A stretch of 64,000 bases of DNA. Origin: Polaromonas sp. (GTDB lineage Bacteria; Pseudomonadota; Gammaproteobacteria; Burkholderiales; Burkholderiaceae_C). The stretch is from assembly GCA_013298945.1 (NCBI GenBank), contig JAAFJR010000003.1:408361-472360 (forward strand). Direction: 5' to 3'. Each line of letters begins with the position of its first letter. Position 1 is the stretch's first letter. Of the stretch, positions 37,987 to 46,829 are shown in pieces. The notes beneath the pieces are model-generated. The model saw nothing but the letters and a program-made list of their open reading frames with translations, ran no database searches and had not been told where the DNA came from. A program made the position numbers and the translations under genes.

Positions 37987-38955
37987 ATGGAAACGATAGG
38001 AACTTGGTGGATGTGGGCGGGCTTTGCCGTCTTTGTGGTGGTGGCGATTGCCATTGACTTGTTGGTGATGGAAAAACAAGGTGCGCATAAGGTCACCATG
38101 AAAGAAGCCGCCGGGTGGAGCGTTCTTTGGTTTTCATTGGCTTTTGTATTTGTGGGTTTATTGTGGTGGTACCTCAACGGCTCGCAAGGCCGAGAGGTAG
38201 CCAACACCGTCTCGATGCAATTCATCACCGGCTACTTGGTGGAAAAAAGTCTGTCCGTTGACAACATTTTTGTCTTCCTGATGATCTTTACCTACTTTGC
38301 TGTACCCGAGCAGTATCAAAAGCGCGCGCTGATCATCGGCATCATCGGTGCCATTGTGTTGCGTGCAGTGCTTATTCTGGCCGGCGCATGGCTGTTGGCG
38401 ACCTTCCATTGGCTGTTGTATGTGTTTGGTGCTTTTCTGATCATCACTGGTGTCAAAATGTGGATTGCAGCCGGTAAAGAGCCGGACATCGCCGATAACC
38501 CTGTGCTGAAATTTTTGAAGAAGCACATCAAAATCAGCGATAAGTTTGATGGCGAAAAATTAACCACCATCGTAGGGGGCGTCAAACTCTACACGCCATT
38601 GTTTGTGGTCTTGGTCATGATTGGCGCTACCGACGTCATCTTTGCAGTAGACAGCATCCCTGCCATTTTTGCCATCACGAGTGACCCTTTCATTGTGCTC
38701 ACAGCCAATATTTTTGCGATACTGGGTTTGCGCGCGCTGTACTTTTTGTTGGCAGACATGGCCAGCCGTTTCCACCTACTAGCCTATGGGTTGGCACTGG
38801 TCTTGGTGTTCATTGGCGCCAAAATGCTGTTGATTGATTTCTACAAGATCCCAATTGGCATTGCACTGACTGTGACTGCAGGTTTGATTGTGGCCTCTGT
38901 CATAGCCTCCGTGGTAACTAGCCGCAACGATGAGACTAGCAATAAGAAAATATGA
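37987..38955 (+). CDS. TerC-family membrane protein
   Basis: 322 residues, about nine helices. 'VEKSLSVDNIFVFLMIFTYF' and 'GATDVIFAVDSIPAIFAIT' carry the conserved acidic residues of TerC/Alx proteins, which are linked to manganese export and tellurite resistance. Only 29 bases separate it from the previous gene, so no yybP-ykoY manganese riboswitch precedes it. It overlaps the DUF2062 gene by 4 bases. Confidence 0.93.
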   Translation: METIGTWWMWAGFAVFVVVAIAIDLLVMEKQGAHKVTMKEAAGWSVLWFSLAFVFVGLLWWYLNGSQGREVANTVSMQFITGYLVEKSLSVDNIFVFLMIFTYFAVPEQYQKRALIIGIIGAIVLRAVLILAGAWLLATFHWLLYVFGAFLIITGVKMWIAAGKEPDIADNPVLKFLKKHIKISDKFDGEKLTTIVGGVKLYTPLFVVLVMIGATDVIFAVDSIPAIFAITSDPFIVLTANIFAILGLRALYFLLADMASRFHLLAYGLALVLVFIGAKMLLIDFYKIPIGIALTVTAGLIVASVIASVVTSRNDETSNKKI

Positions 38956-39497
38956 GCAAGACTCACAGGTTTCGCAGCTGGCTGCGGCATTTGGAGCCCC
39001 GCGTTCTTGATTGCTTGAATAATCCTTGGCTGCGTAACTTGCGCCCGTGGTTGGATAAGCATGATGTTTTGAGCTTTACGCGTGAGCCGCTGGCGCGTGG
39101 CATAGCCATTGGCATGCTGTGTGGTTTGATTCCAGGGCCTTTGCAGGTGCTGGGATCTATCATTTTGTGTGCATGGCTGCGGGGCAATGTCATTTCAGCC
39201 GTACTGGCCACAGCCTACACCAATCCATTGACTATCATGCCGCTGTACTGGCTTGCGTTTCAAATTGGTGCGTTGTTCTTACCCGGGCCGCAAGTGATGC
39301 CAAACTTAGCAACACCAAATGGCAACTTGATACAGTGGGCTACGGAGCTGGCTGCGTGGGTAACGGCACTGGGCTGGCCTCTGTTGCTGGGTTTGCCTGT
39401 GCTTGGAGCATTGCTCGCAGCCAGCGCTTACGCGCTTGTTCAGATATTTTTTCTAACACCCGTCATCCGGCGAGCCAAACGCATGCATAGAAAATAA
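38952..39497 (+). CDS. DUF2062 membrane protein
   Basis: 181 residues. 'PLARGIAIGMLCGLIPGPLQ' and 'TAYTNPLTIMPLYWLAFQIG' are the family motifs. Two to four membrane segments. Function unknown, sometimes linked to glycosyltransferases. It overlaps terC by 4 bases and ends this gene set. Confidence 0.9.
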   Translation: MSKTHRFRSWLRHLEPRVLDCLNNPWLRNLRPWLDKHDVLSFTREPLARGIAIGMLCGLIPGPLQVLGSIILCAWLRGNVISAVLATAYTNPLTIMPLYWLAFQIGALFLPGPQVMPNLATPNGNLIQWATELAAWVTALGWPLLLGLPVLGALLAASAYALVQIFFLTPVIRRAKRMHRK

Positions 39498-39521
39498 AAA
39501 TACTAATCTTACCCATATTTT

Positions 39522-39570
39522 GCTACATTTTTAATAGCTGCTTAGGCAATAAATGCGCCTGCTAGAGCCA
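39522..39570 (+). repeat. Interspersed palindromic repeat, copy 9
   Basis: Forward copy: GCTACATTTTTAATAGCTGC, then TTAGGCAATAAATGCGCCTG and CTAGAGCC. It lies between DUF2062 and the terminator and shows the unmodified TTAGGC form. Confidence 0.85.
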
Positions 39571-39580
39571 AAAAATTATT

Positions 39581-39617
39581 AAAAAAGCCGCTTGAAAGAA
39601 GTTCAAGCGGCTTTTTT
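39581..39617. terminator. Bidirectional terminator
   Basis: AAAAAAGCCGCTTGAA (39581-39596) pairs with TTCAAGCGGCTTTTTT (39602-39617), 5-base loop. Serves the DUF2062 gene on plus and the cytochrome gene on minus. Confidence 0.9.
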
Positions 39618-39635
39618 GAGATGTTAGCAGTAAAT

Positions 39636-40220
39636 TTACTTGGCGGCTACTGGTGCAGCTGCGCCTTCTGCCGCAGGCGCAGCTGCTACAGCGGATTTAG
39701 GCTCTTCAAACTTAGCGCCAGCCGCATTGGCCATGTACACCACGGCACGGCCGATTTCTGTGTCTTCAAAATCGCCACCACCCTGTGCGCCCATGGCACC
39801 CTTGCCTTTGAGAGCAGATGTCAGCAATGCTTCGTAGCCAGTCTTAATACGTGCGCCCCAAGCGCCAGCGTCGCCAAATTTAGGTGAACCAGCTACACCA
39901 GCGCCATGACAAGCTAAACATTGCGCTTTGTAAACTTCTTCACCAGTTTTCAAAGCACGGTTCGCGTCTTTGATTTCAACTGTGCCGACTTTTTGAATCC
40001 GTGAAGCAACACCCTTGGCACGGTCAGCATCGCTCAAACCGCTGAAGGTTGTTTTAGACTTGTCGTTCAAGTCACCAGACGGTTTTGCGCCTGTAGAGAC
40101 GTACCAAACCAAGCCAATGATCATAAAAATAGGGACAACAAACGAGAAAAATGCCATTTGCGCAAATTGCTTAGGCGTTTTAACGGGGCCAGTGTGGTCT
40201 TCTTCGTGTTGGGTGCTCAT
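39636..40220 (-). CDS. Membrane-anchored cytochrome c (c5 type)
   Basis: 194 residues. One N-terminal membrane helix ('MAFFSFVVPIFMIIGLVWYV', residues 23-42). The heme motif is 'CLACH' (about residue 106) and Met in 'GAMGAQGGGDF' or 'VYMAN' is the likely sixth ligand. The Ala/Pro-rich tail is disordered. Similar c5-like proteins pass electrons to terminal oxidases. Confidence 0.93.
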   Translation of the reverse strand: MSTQHEEDHTGPVKTPKQFAQMAFFSFVVPIFMIIGLVWYVSTGAKPSGDLNDKSKTTFSGLSDADRAKGVASRIQKVGTVEIKDANRALKTGEEVYKAQCLACHGAGVAGSPKFGDAGAWGARIKTGYEALLTSALKGKGAMGAQGGGDFEDTEIGRAVVYMANAAGAKFEEPKSAVAAAPAAEGAAAPVAAK

Positions 40221-40311
40221 AAGTGTTCTCTAAATTTACAAAAAAAGGCGGCGAAGGTGCAAATGGGTTGCTTAGATCAAATTAACCTGCAATTATAAGG
40301 GAGCTAGCGCC

Positions 40312-40317
40312 TACAAT
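40312..40317 (+). promoter_or_regulatory. Candidate -10 element of tRNA-Arg
   Basis: TACAAT 11 bases before the tRNA. No convincing -35 was seen. Confidence 0.3.
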
Positions 40318-40328
40318 ACATGAAGGTT

Positions 40329-40404
40329 GCGGCTGTAGCTCAGTGGATAGAGTATTGGCCTCCGAAGCCAAGGGTCGTGGGTTCGATCCCCGCCAGCCGC
40401 ACCA
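40329..40404 (+). tRNA. tRNA-Arg (anticodon CCG)
   Basis: 76 bases. Acceptor GCGGCTG pairs with CAGCCGC; the D-arm is GCTCAGTGGATAGAGT; the anticodon stem TTGGC/GCCAA holds the loop CTCCGAA with CCG; T-arm GTGGGTTCGATCCCCGC; CCA is encoded. It reads CGG codons. Confidence 0.96.
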
Positions 40405-40424
40405 TTTCAACTATTACATTTGCA

Positions 40425-41582
40425 TTAGCCTCCAAAAGCGATATCCATCGTCATTTCGTTCGCTAAAGCGTCCAATACACTGCGTAAATCAGCATCAGCG
40501 ACGGCTTTAGGAACCAGTATTTCGGCGTGAACTTTGAACGAAGTTGCCTTGTTTGTCTGTGTCGCTCCTTGAACCGTCGCCGTTTCAAGGTGTTCGATGC
40601 TGATATTGCGCTCGCTCAAAGCGGCGGCCAGCTTGCTGACGATGCCGATTTGGTCGCTGCCGACCAAGTCAACGGTCATCAAACGCATGCCTGCGACGCT
40701 GGCTTTGCCTTCACTTTTGGTGATGGCGACGCGCAGGCCGGTGGATTCCAAATCTTTCAAGGCAGCAATCAAACCGTCGGTATTTTCAGGTGGCACTTCT
40801 AGTTGCACCATGCCGGCAAATTCACCTGACAAGTGCGACATACGGCTATTGGTCCAACTCGCGCCAAAGCGTTTGGCTTTGTCCGACAGCTGGCTCACAA
40901 TGCCTGGTCGGTCAGCTCCCAGTACGGTCACTACCAAAGCTGTCGTCGCAGGGGAGGTGGGCGTTGCTGTGTCTTCGTTGAGCTTCAACGATTTACGAAT
41001 CATAGGCGCCTTGGTCGCAAAGCTCTCGTCTTGTTGCAGATTAGGCAATTCACCCGTATCTCGCGCATGCGCAACCACGTCGCACAGCAGCCTCAAACCC
41101 ATGGGAGCTAAGGCGCGCTCCCACAAGCTGCGGGCGTCGTCGTTTTTAGCGACAAAGCACCAGTCTTGTGCTGCGATGCCACCTTTGTCCCAACCGTCAG
41201 CCAAGTGGTAAACCGAGCCGCCAGCTATCGCGTCGCCGCTCAAAATAGTCCATTCTACGGCTGCGATGCCACGGTGACGCGGCAACAGTGACGGGTGATA
41301 GCCAACGCCGCCTAGGCGAGATTTGGCAAGTGCTTCGTCACTGATACGTGCATGTGTGTGCGCGGCAATGATGACGTCAGTCCCTGCAGATATTGCGTCA
41401 CCCGGCACGGTTTTAGGGTTTTCTAAAATGTGTACAGGAATACCCGCTTTTTGTGCGCCCAAGGCCAAGCGGTCATCCCCAGCGATGGTGACAACGCAAG
41501 AAAACTCAACGCCCGGCACTTGCCGCAGGGCTTCTAAAACGCTTGCGCCAAAAAAGCGTGAGCCAACCAAAGCAACTTTCAT
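40425..41582 (-). CDS. Formyltransferase-like enzyme fused to two ACT domains
   Basis: 385 residues. Residues 1-205 are a Fmt/PurN-type formyltransferase domain: 'GYHPSLLPRHRGIAAVEWTI' with His96, and Asp132 in 'DGWDKGGI'. The catalytic Asn (N of the usual N-x-H) is Gly94. This HPSLLPRHRG region resembles the N-terminal hydrolase domain of 10-formyl-THF dehydrogenase, where that Asn is also replaced. Residues 214-385 are two ACT domains ('TVLGADRPGIVSQLSDKAKR'; 'VDLVGSDQIGIVSKLAAALS'), like GcvR. PurU has one ACT domain before its formyltransferase; this order is reversed. A role in splitting or sensing formyl-folates under amino-acid control is plausible. It is convergent with tRNA-Arg. Confidence 0.85.
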   Translation of the reverse strand: MKVALVGSRFFGASVLEALRQVPGVEFSCVVTIAGDDRLALGAQKAGIPVHILENPKTVPGDAISAGTDVIIAAHTHARISDEALAKSRLGGVGYHPSLLPRHRGIAAVEWTILSGDAIAGGSVYHLADGWDKGGIAAQDWCFVAKNDDARSLWERALAPMGLRLLCDVVAHARDTGELPNLQQDESFATKAPMIRKSLKLNEDTATPTSPATTALVVTVLGADRPGIVSQLSDKAKRFGASWTNSRMSHLSGEFAGMVQLEVPPENTDGLIAALKDLESTGLRVAITKSEGKASVAGMRLMTVDLVGSDQIGIVSKLAAALSERNISIEHLETATVQGATQTNKATSFKVHAEILVPKAVADADLRSVLDALANEMTMDIAFGG

Positions 41583-41688
41583 AGAGAACTCCAGAGAAAA
41601 CAGGGATACAAACGTAAAAACCGAGACAGGTACAAATCACTAAGCAGATGATAATAAGTTTAAATCACGACAAACACATCAAAATAAA

Positions 41689-42582
41689 ATGACGACAGAG
41701 CGTAAAACACACTTAGATGGTATTGCCGTTTCCTTACTGGTCGTTTGCTGCCTGTTTTGGGGCGCTCAGCAAGTGCTTATCAAAGCCACTTTGGCCGAAT
41801 TGCCACCTTTTTACCAAGCTAGCCTTCGATTCATAGGTGCAACAGCGCTGTTAATGCTGTGGTGCAAGTGGCGAAAGATTCCACTGTGGGGACGCGATGG
41901 CAGTTTGAAGCCTGGCGCGATAGCCGGTTTGCTGTTTGCGGTCGAGTTTTCGGCGATTTATATGGGGCTGCAGTTCACCAGCGCCTCGCGGCTGACAGTG
42001 TTTTTGTACACCTCGCCATTTTGGGTCGCCGTACTAGTGCCGTTGTGGGTGCCTGCTGAAAAAATAGGCAAATGGCAGTGGCTGGGTTTAATTTTGGCTT
42101 TTTGCGGCGTTACTTTGGCGCTGTTTGATGGTTTTAAAAGCGCACAAGCCGGGCATTGGAAGGGTGATTTGCTGGCGCTGGCGGGTGGGCTGGGTTGGGG
42201 GCTGACCACGGTGGTTATCAGAACCAGTGTGTTGTCAAAACTAAGCCCTGAAAAGCTGCTCTTTTACCAAATTGCTATCAGTGCCGCACTTTTGCCCGTT
42301 GTTTCATTAGCCGTTGGCGAAAGTTGGCAACACAGCTGGAGCACATTTGCCGTTTCCTCCATGGTGATTCAAACGGTTCTGGGCGCTTTCATCAGCTATT
42401 TGGCTTGGATGTGGATGTTAAGCCGCTATCCTGCTACCAAAATATCGGGCTTTGTGTTCTTAACCCCATTGTTTGCCCTGCTTCTGGGGAATTTGTGGCT
42501 AGGTGAGGCGTTGACCTTGCCTTTGATCTTGGGTTTAGTTGGCGTTGCGGTGGGTATGTTATTGGTAAATCGCAAAAGTTGA
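41689..42582 (+). CDS. EamA/DMT-family transporter
   Basis: 297 residues with ten predicted membrane helices in two EamA repeats: 'FWGAQQVLIKATLAELPPFY' (first) and 'GLGWGLTTVVIRTSVLSKLS' (second). 'ISYLAWMWMLSRYPATKISG' is a typical late motif. Probably exports a metabolite; substrate unknown. It is divergent from the formyltransferase fusion gene and convergent with the amidohydrolase gene. Confidence 0.9.
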   Translation: MTTERKTHLDGIAVSLLVVCCLFWGAQQVLIKATLAELPPFYQASLRFIGATALLMLWCKWRKIPLWGRDGSLKPGAIAGLLFAVEFSAIYMGLQFTSASRLTVFLYTSPFWVAVLVPLWVPAEKIGKWQWLGLILAFCGVTLALFDGFKSAQAGHWKGDLLALAGGLGWGLTTVVIRTSVLSKLSPEKLLFYQIAISAALLPVVSLAVGESWQHSWSTFAVSSMVIQTVLGAFISYLAWMWMLSRYPATKISGFVFLTPLFALLLGNLWLGEALTLPLILGLVGVAVGMLLVNRKS

Positions 42583-42607
42583 AGCTGTGAAAGCTAAGTT
42601 AACTCAA

Positions 42608-43486
42608 TTACTTCAATCCAAACAAGTTGGCTCCATTTTTCCAACCAATTTTGCTCGCCACATCAGCAGGCAAACCACCTAGCCACGTGCGGTAACCCGT
42701 CATCAGTTCTTCGTAATACGTCCATCGCTGGTTGACCCAAGTGTCAGAGCCGATGAGAAATCGATCGGGAAAATCAAGCGCCAAGCTGCGCCATTCTGGG
42801 CACAGTTGTCCACCATCACAAGTCAAACCAGGACGGTAAGATAACTCGCCCATGAGCTTTGGATACTTCGTCAGCAAGCCGCGCACCCGCTCTGCCGATG
42901 CACCGCCAATGCCCGTGTGCGCCCAAATAAGTCGCACTTGCGGAGCGTGCGCCATCAGTAGATCAATGGCAGTATCGTCTACGTGGGCAAGTACAGCCAA
43001 TTGCTTATCTTGTGCAAATCGCATCAGCTTTTTGGCGACTTCACCATTGGCATTGGCGCTGTCGTACAAATGAAATTCGCCAATACCTTTGTACGCACCA
43101 CTGGCTGTGCCTTTGGCATATTCAGCCAATACCATTTGGTAGATTGATTCATCGGCAAACCAGCCTGTGTAGTCCGCACGGTTGCGGTACAAGCGGATGA
43201 ATGGTACAACTTTGATGCCTGCGGCCTTCACCTCAGCACTGGCTGCCAAGGTGGTGGTACCCGCATTGGGACGTGAGTTACCAACAAATGCTTTGACGCC
43301 GCTGCGCGACAACCGCCCTACAACATCAAGCACGTCGTGCGGCCCTACTTTGCCATTCCACGCTTCTTCGTTGTAATGCAGATGCGCGTCAAATAAAGGG
43401 CCGGTGTAAATTGTTTGTGCAAAGACAGCAACGCATGAAAAAAACGCAAAAACAAAAGTACTGAGCCGATGCATTGTTTTTTTCAT
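42608..43486 (-). CDS. Exported amidohydrolase-like protein
   Basis: 292 residues from the ATG at 43486, with AAGGAAC upstream; the longer open frame has no support. Signal peptide ([16 protein letters not shown]). TIM-barrel amidohydrolase marks: '[12 protein letters not shown]' (HxH), '[15 protein letters not shown]', '[17 protein letters not shown]', '[14 protein letters not shown]' with the final Asp. Probably a periplasmic metal-dependent hydrolase or lactonase, perhaps acting on an aromatic-derived lactone given the neighbours. Confidence 0.85.
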   Translation of the reverse strand: MKKTMHRLSTFVFAFFSCVAVFAQTIYTGPLFDAHLHYNEEAWNGKVGPHDVLDVVGRLSRSGVKAFVGNSRPNAGTTTLAASAEVKAAGIKVVPFIRLYRNRADYTGWFADESIYQMVLAEYAKGTASGAYKGIGEFHLYDSANANGEVAKKLMRFAQDKQLAVLAHVDDTAIDLLMAHAPQVRLIWAHTGIGGASAERVRGLLTKYPKLMGELSYRPGLTCDGGQLCPEWRSLALDFPDRFLIGSDTWVNQRWTYYEELMTGYRTWLGGLPADVASKIGWKNGANLFGLK

Positions 43487-43550
43487 GATTGTTCCTTTTA
43501 ATTCACAGTATTTTCCCTTTAATTCACTTTTTGAATCAGTCCGATTTAAA

Positions 43551-44669
43551 TCAACCCCAAACTTCTTGTGCCGTTTCAATCACCAGTCGCAGCTTGGCAC
43601 GCTGTGCTTCCACGGCGATGTCGTTGCCATGCACGGTGCTGCTGAAGCCGCATTGCGGAGACAAGGCAAGTTGCTCAATCGGTGCGTAGCGGGCAGCATC
43701 GTCGATGCGGCGTTTCAAGTCGTCTTTGTTTTCCATCGCGCCAAATTTGGTGGTCACCAAGCCCAGCACCACGGTTTTCCCTTTAGGCAGATAGCGCAAA
43801 GGTTTGAAGTCACCACTTCGGTCGTCGTCATATTCCATGAAATAAGCATCGATGTTCATTTCTTTGAGCAAGGCTTCTGCCACTGGCTCGTAGTTGCCTG
43901 AAGCCGCGTGCGTACTTTTGAAGTTGCCACGGCACAAATGCATGGCCAAGGTCATGCCAGCGGGTTTTTGAGCGACGACGAGGTTGATGAACTTGGCGTA
44001 GCGGTGTGCTAATTCGTTAGGGTCATCGCCCCGGCTTTTGGCAGCTTCGCGCATGTTGACATCGCACAAATACGCCAAATTGGTGTCGTCCATTTGCACA
44101 TAGTCGCAGCCCGCTGCGCTGAGTGAGCGCAACTCATCGCCATAGGCTTTGGCAACGTCGGTGTAGAAATCTGGCTCTAACTCAGGATAAGCCGTGCGGC
44201 TGATGCCAGCGCGCCCACCGCGAAAATGCAGCATGGTGGGGGATGGAATCGTCACTTTGGCTTTGTGCCCAGCGCTGACTTGCGATTTCAAGAAGTTGTA
44301 ATCCGCCAGTTGAATCTGCTTGGCGTGCGTCACTTTGTCCACCACGTGGATGGCGGGCGGCATCAAATGCTCTTTGCCGTTGGCGTCTATGGACATGGTG
44401 ACTTCGCCCACCTTTACGCCGCCTAATTGCTCTAAAAAGTCCAAATGGAAGTAGGTGCGTCGAAACTCGCCATCGGTCACGCTTTTCAGGCCCACATCTT
44501 CTTGAAACTTCACGATTTCAGCAATCGCTTTGTCTTCCACCAAGCGCAATTGCTCGGCGGTGATGCTGCCTTTGGCTTTTTGCTCACGCGCTTCAAGCAA
44601 ATATTTAGGACGCAAAAAACTGCCGACGTGGTCGTAATGGGCAGGAAGGTGTGGGGGAAGGTGAGCCAT
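43551..44669 (-). CDS. MetE-like protein (YxjG type)
   Basis: 372 residues from the ATG at 44669. It matches the C-terminal catalytic barrel of cobalamin-independent methionine synthase: '[18 protein letters not shown]', '[20 protein letters not shown]', '[14 protein letters not shown]', '[11 protein letters not shown]' (His and Cys zinc ligands), '[15 protein letters not shown]' (second Cys). The N-terminal half of MetE is missing, as in the YxjG/H branch, whose methyl or alkyl donors are not all known. Its place next to a demethylase-like oxygenase suggests one-carbon handling, but this is inference. Confidence 0.87.
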   Translation of the reverse strand: MAHLPPHLPAHYDHVGSFLRPKYLLEAREQKAKGSITAEQLRLVEDKAIAEIVKFQEDVGLKSVTDGEFRRTYFHLDFLEQLGGVKVGEVTMSIDANGKEHLMPPAIHVVDKVTHAKQIQLADYNFLKSQVSAGHKAKVTIPSPTMLHFRGGRAGISRTAYPELEPDFYTDVAKAYGDELRSLSAAGCDYVQMDDTNLAYLCDVNMREAAKSRGDDPNELAHRYAKFINLVVAQKPAGMTLAMHLCRGNFKSTHAASGNYEPVAEALLKEMNIDAYFMEYDDDRSGDFKPLRYLPKGKTVVLGLVTTKFGAMENKDDLKRRIDDAARYAPIEQLALSPQCGFSSTVHGNDIAVEAQRAKLRLVIETAQEVWG

Positions 44670-44799
44670 AAAAATCTCCAAATGGTTAAGAGTTATAAGT
44701 ACCAAACATCATCATAGAGCATATTTTTAAACCAGTAAAAATACAATAAATCAAAAAAACAGCAAAAATCGACTGAAATAAAGACAAATTTCGCATTTA

Positions 44800-44807
44800 T
44801 GTATACA
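44800..44807. promoter_or_regulatory. Candidate GntR operator before the vanillate demethylase gene
   Basis: A TGTATACA palindrome 10 bases before the oxygenase ATG. FCD-type GntR regulators, including the one coded two genes on, often bind short A/T palindromes with a TATAC-type centre. Found by eye. Confidence 0.35.
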
Positions 44808-44817
44808 ATGAAAATGC

Positions 44818-45927
44818 ATGAATGCTGACAAAACAACATTTCCATTAAACGCTTGGTACGCTGCCGCCTACGATGTGGAGCTGGGTCGCAAGCTCATGGC
44901 CCGCACGGTTTGCAATCAAAAAATCGTGATGTTCCGCAAGTTAGATGGCTCGGTTGCTGCTTTAGAAGACGCCTGCTGGCATCGACTCATGCCGCTGTCA
45001 TTGGGGCATTTAGATGGCGATGAAGTCACCTGCGGCTACCACGGCTTGGTGTACAACGCGCAAGGCCGTTGCACCCACATGCCCAGTCAAGAAACTCTGA
45101 ACCCTTCTGCCTGCGTGCGCAGCTTTCCCGTCGTCGAAAAGCATCGTTTCGTTTGGATTTGGCCAGGTGACCCTGCCAAAGCCGACCCCGCTTTGGTGCC
45201 CGACATGCATTGGAACGACGACGCACAGTGGGCGGGCGACGGCAAAATGATTCGCGTGAACTGCGACTACCGTTTGGTGGTCGACAATTTGATGGATTTG
45301 ACGCACGAAACCTTTGTCCACGGCTCCAGCATTGGCCAGCGCGCCGTGGCAGAAGCGCCCTTTGTCGCCACCCACGGCGACCGCACGGCGACGGTCACGC
45401 GTTGGATGGAAAATATCGACGCGCCACCATTTTGGGCTGGGCAAATCAAACATGCGCTTGGTTATGAGGGCAAAGTTGACCGCTGGCAAATCATCAACTT
45501 TGAAGCACCTTGCACGGTGAATATCGACGTGGGTGTGGCGCAAGCCGGCAGTGGTGCAGTGCCTGTGGGTGGTAACACGGGTGATAGCCGCACCGGCGAC
45601 CGCAGCCAAGGCGTGAACGGCTTTGTGCTGAACACCATCACCCCAGAAACTGACACCACCTGCCTGTATTTTTGGGCATTTGCGCGCAATTACTGCACCA
45701 ACGAACAGCGTTTAACGCACGAACTGCGTGAGGGTGTGGCGAGCATTTTCCGTGAAGATGAGCTGGTTTTGGAGGCTCAACAACAAGCCCTGAATGACCG
45801 CCCGAATCACGCTTTTTACAACCTCAACATCGACGCCGGCTCGATGTGGGCACGGCGTTTGATTGATGGCTTGATTGCAAAAGAGAAGCCCGCCAAACAG
45901 GTAATTCCGATTCGCCAAAGCGCTTAA
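44818..45927 (+). CDS. Rieske oxygenase, vanillate O-demethylase-like (oxygenase part)
   Basis: 369 residues. Rieske [2Fe-2S] ligands are in 'DACWHRLMPLSLG' and 'VTCGYHGLVYN'. The mononuclear iron site is in 'DNLMDLTHETFVHGSSIG' (Asp/His/His). This is the VanA type, which removes methyl from vanillate-like methoxy-aromatics giving formaldehyde; related members act on other methoxy or small aromatic substrates, so the exact substrate is unsure. The reductase partner is two genes downstream. Confidence 0.88.
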   Translation: MNADKTTFPLNAWYAAAYDVELGRKLMARTVCNQKIVMFRKLDGSVAALEDACWHRLMPLSLGHLDGDEVTCGYHGLVYNAQGRCTHMPSQETLNPSACVRSFPVVEKHRFVWIWPGDPAKADPALVPDMHWNDDAQWAGDGKMIRVNCDYRLVVDNLMDLTHETFVHGSSIGQRAVAEAPFVATHGDRTATVTRWMENIDAPPFWAGQIKHALGYEGKVDRWQIINFEAPCTVNIDVGVAQAGSGAVPVGGNTGDSRTGDRSQGVNGFVLNTITPETDTTCLYFWAFARNYCTNEQRLTHELREGVASIFREDELVLEAQQQALNDRPNHAFYNLNIDAGSMWARRLIDGLIAKEKPAKQVIPIRQSA

Positions 45928-45930
45928 ATC

Positions 45931-46794
45931 ATGTCAAAACTTTCAGACAAAAGTATTAAAAATAATGCTATTAATATTATAGCTATTCAAGCAGCAAATA
46001 TGCCGGCTAGAGGCCAATTTGAAGCTCAAAAAAACGTTACAAAAAATAACGATAATGAAATTCAAAACCCCCAGCAAAGTATCCAGCTAAGGGCGCAGTT
46101 GCAGTTGCGGGAAATGATTTTGGCTGGCGAGTTACCAGCCGGTTCGCGCATTGCTGAGTTGTTTATCGTAGAAAAACTGGGCTTTTCGCGCACCCCCATT
46201 CGCGCTGCTTTGGTGAAGCTGGAGCAAGAAGGTTTGTTGGATGCGTTGCCCAATGGCGGCTATGCAGTCAAGACGTTTTCTGAGCGCGATGTGGCAGAGG
46301 CGATTGAATTGCGGGGCACATTGGAAGGTTTGTCTGCCCGTTTGGCGGCAGAGCGCGGTGCAGCGCCTGTGGTGCTGAACGAAGCCCGCGCCTGCTTGCA
46401 AGCGATCGACACGGTTTTGAGCGCATCTACTTTAGACGACGAGGCTTTTGCTAATTACGTGAAGCTCAACGAGCAGTTTCATGCGTTGTTGAGCGAGTTG
46501 TCTGGCAGCAGTGTGATTGCCAAGGAGTTAGAGCGCGTTTGCGGCCTGCCTTTTGCGTCGCCATCAGGTTTTGTCGTCGTGCAAGCCAACAGCCCCAAAG
46601 CGCGTGACATGCTGGTGGTGGCGCAAGACCAGCATTGGCAAGTGTTGGATGCGATTGACAAGCGCGAAGGTTCTCGCGCTGAAAGCTTGATGCGTGAGCA
46701 CTCCCGCATCGCCCAGCGCAATTTGCGCGAGGTGGTGCAAAGCCAATCGTTGAACCAGTTGCCGGGTGTCAGCTTGATTCGCAGGCGTAACTAA
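45931..46794 (+). CDS. GntR/FCD regulator of the demethylase cluster, with repeat-coded N-terminus
   Basis: 287 residues. Winged HTH at about 55-115 ('LREMILAGELPAGSRIAELF', 'EKLGFSRTPIRAALVKLEQE'), FCD ligand-binding domain after. VanR proteins of this family control vanAB. The first 50 residues are not typical: residues 12-30 ('NAINIIAIQAANMPARGQ') come from a copy of the interspersed repeat. The true start could instead be a later codon. It lies between the oxygenase and reductase genes, 3 bases after the former. Confidence 0.87.
   Translation: MSKLSDKSIKNNAINIIAIQAANMPARGQFEAQKNVTKNNDNEIQNPQQSIQLRAQLQLREMILAGELPAGSRIAELFIVEKLGFSRTPIRAALVKLEQEGLLDALPNGGYAVKTFSERDVAEAIELRGTLEGLSARLAAERGAAPVVLNEARACLQAIDTVLSASTLDDEAFANYVKLNEQFHALLSELSGSSVIAKELERVCGLPFASPSGFVVVQANSPKARDMLVVAQDQHWQVLDAIDKREGSRAESLMREHSRIAQRNLREVVQSQSLNQLPGVSLIRRRN
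45966..46015 (+). repeat. Interspersed palindromic repeat, copy 10, inside the GntR gene
   Basis: Forward copy: TGCTATTAATATTATAGCTA, then TTCAAGCAGCAAATATGCCG and GCTAGAGGCC. Here the usual TTAGGC is TTCAAGC, giving CAA instead of an in-frame TAG. Confidence 0.8.
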
Positions 46795-46829
46795 AAATAG
46801 TTAAAAATAGTTAAAAGCCACCAAAAGCC

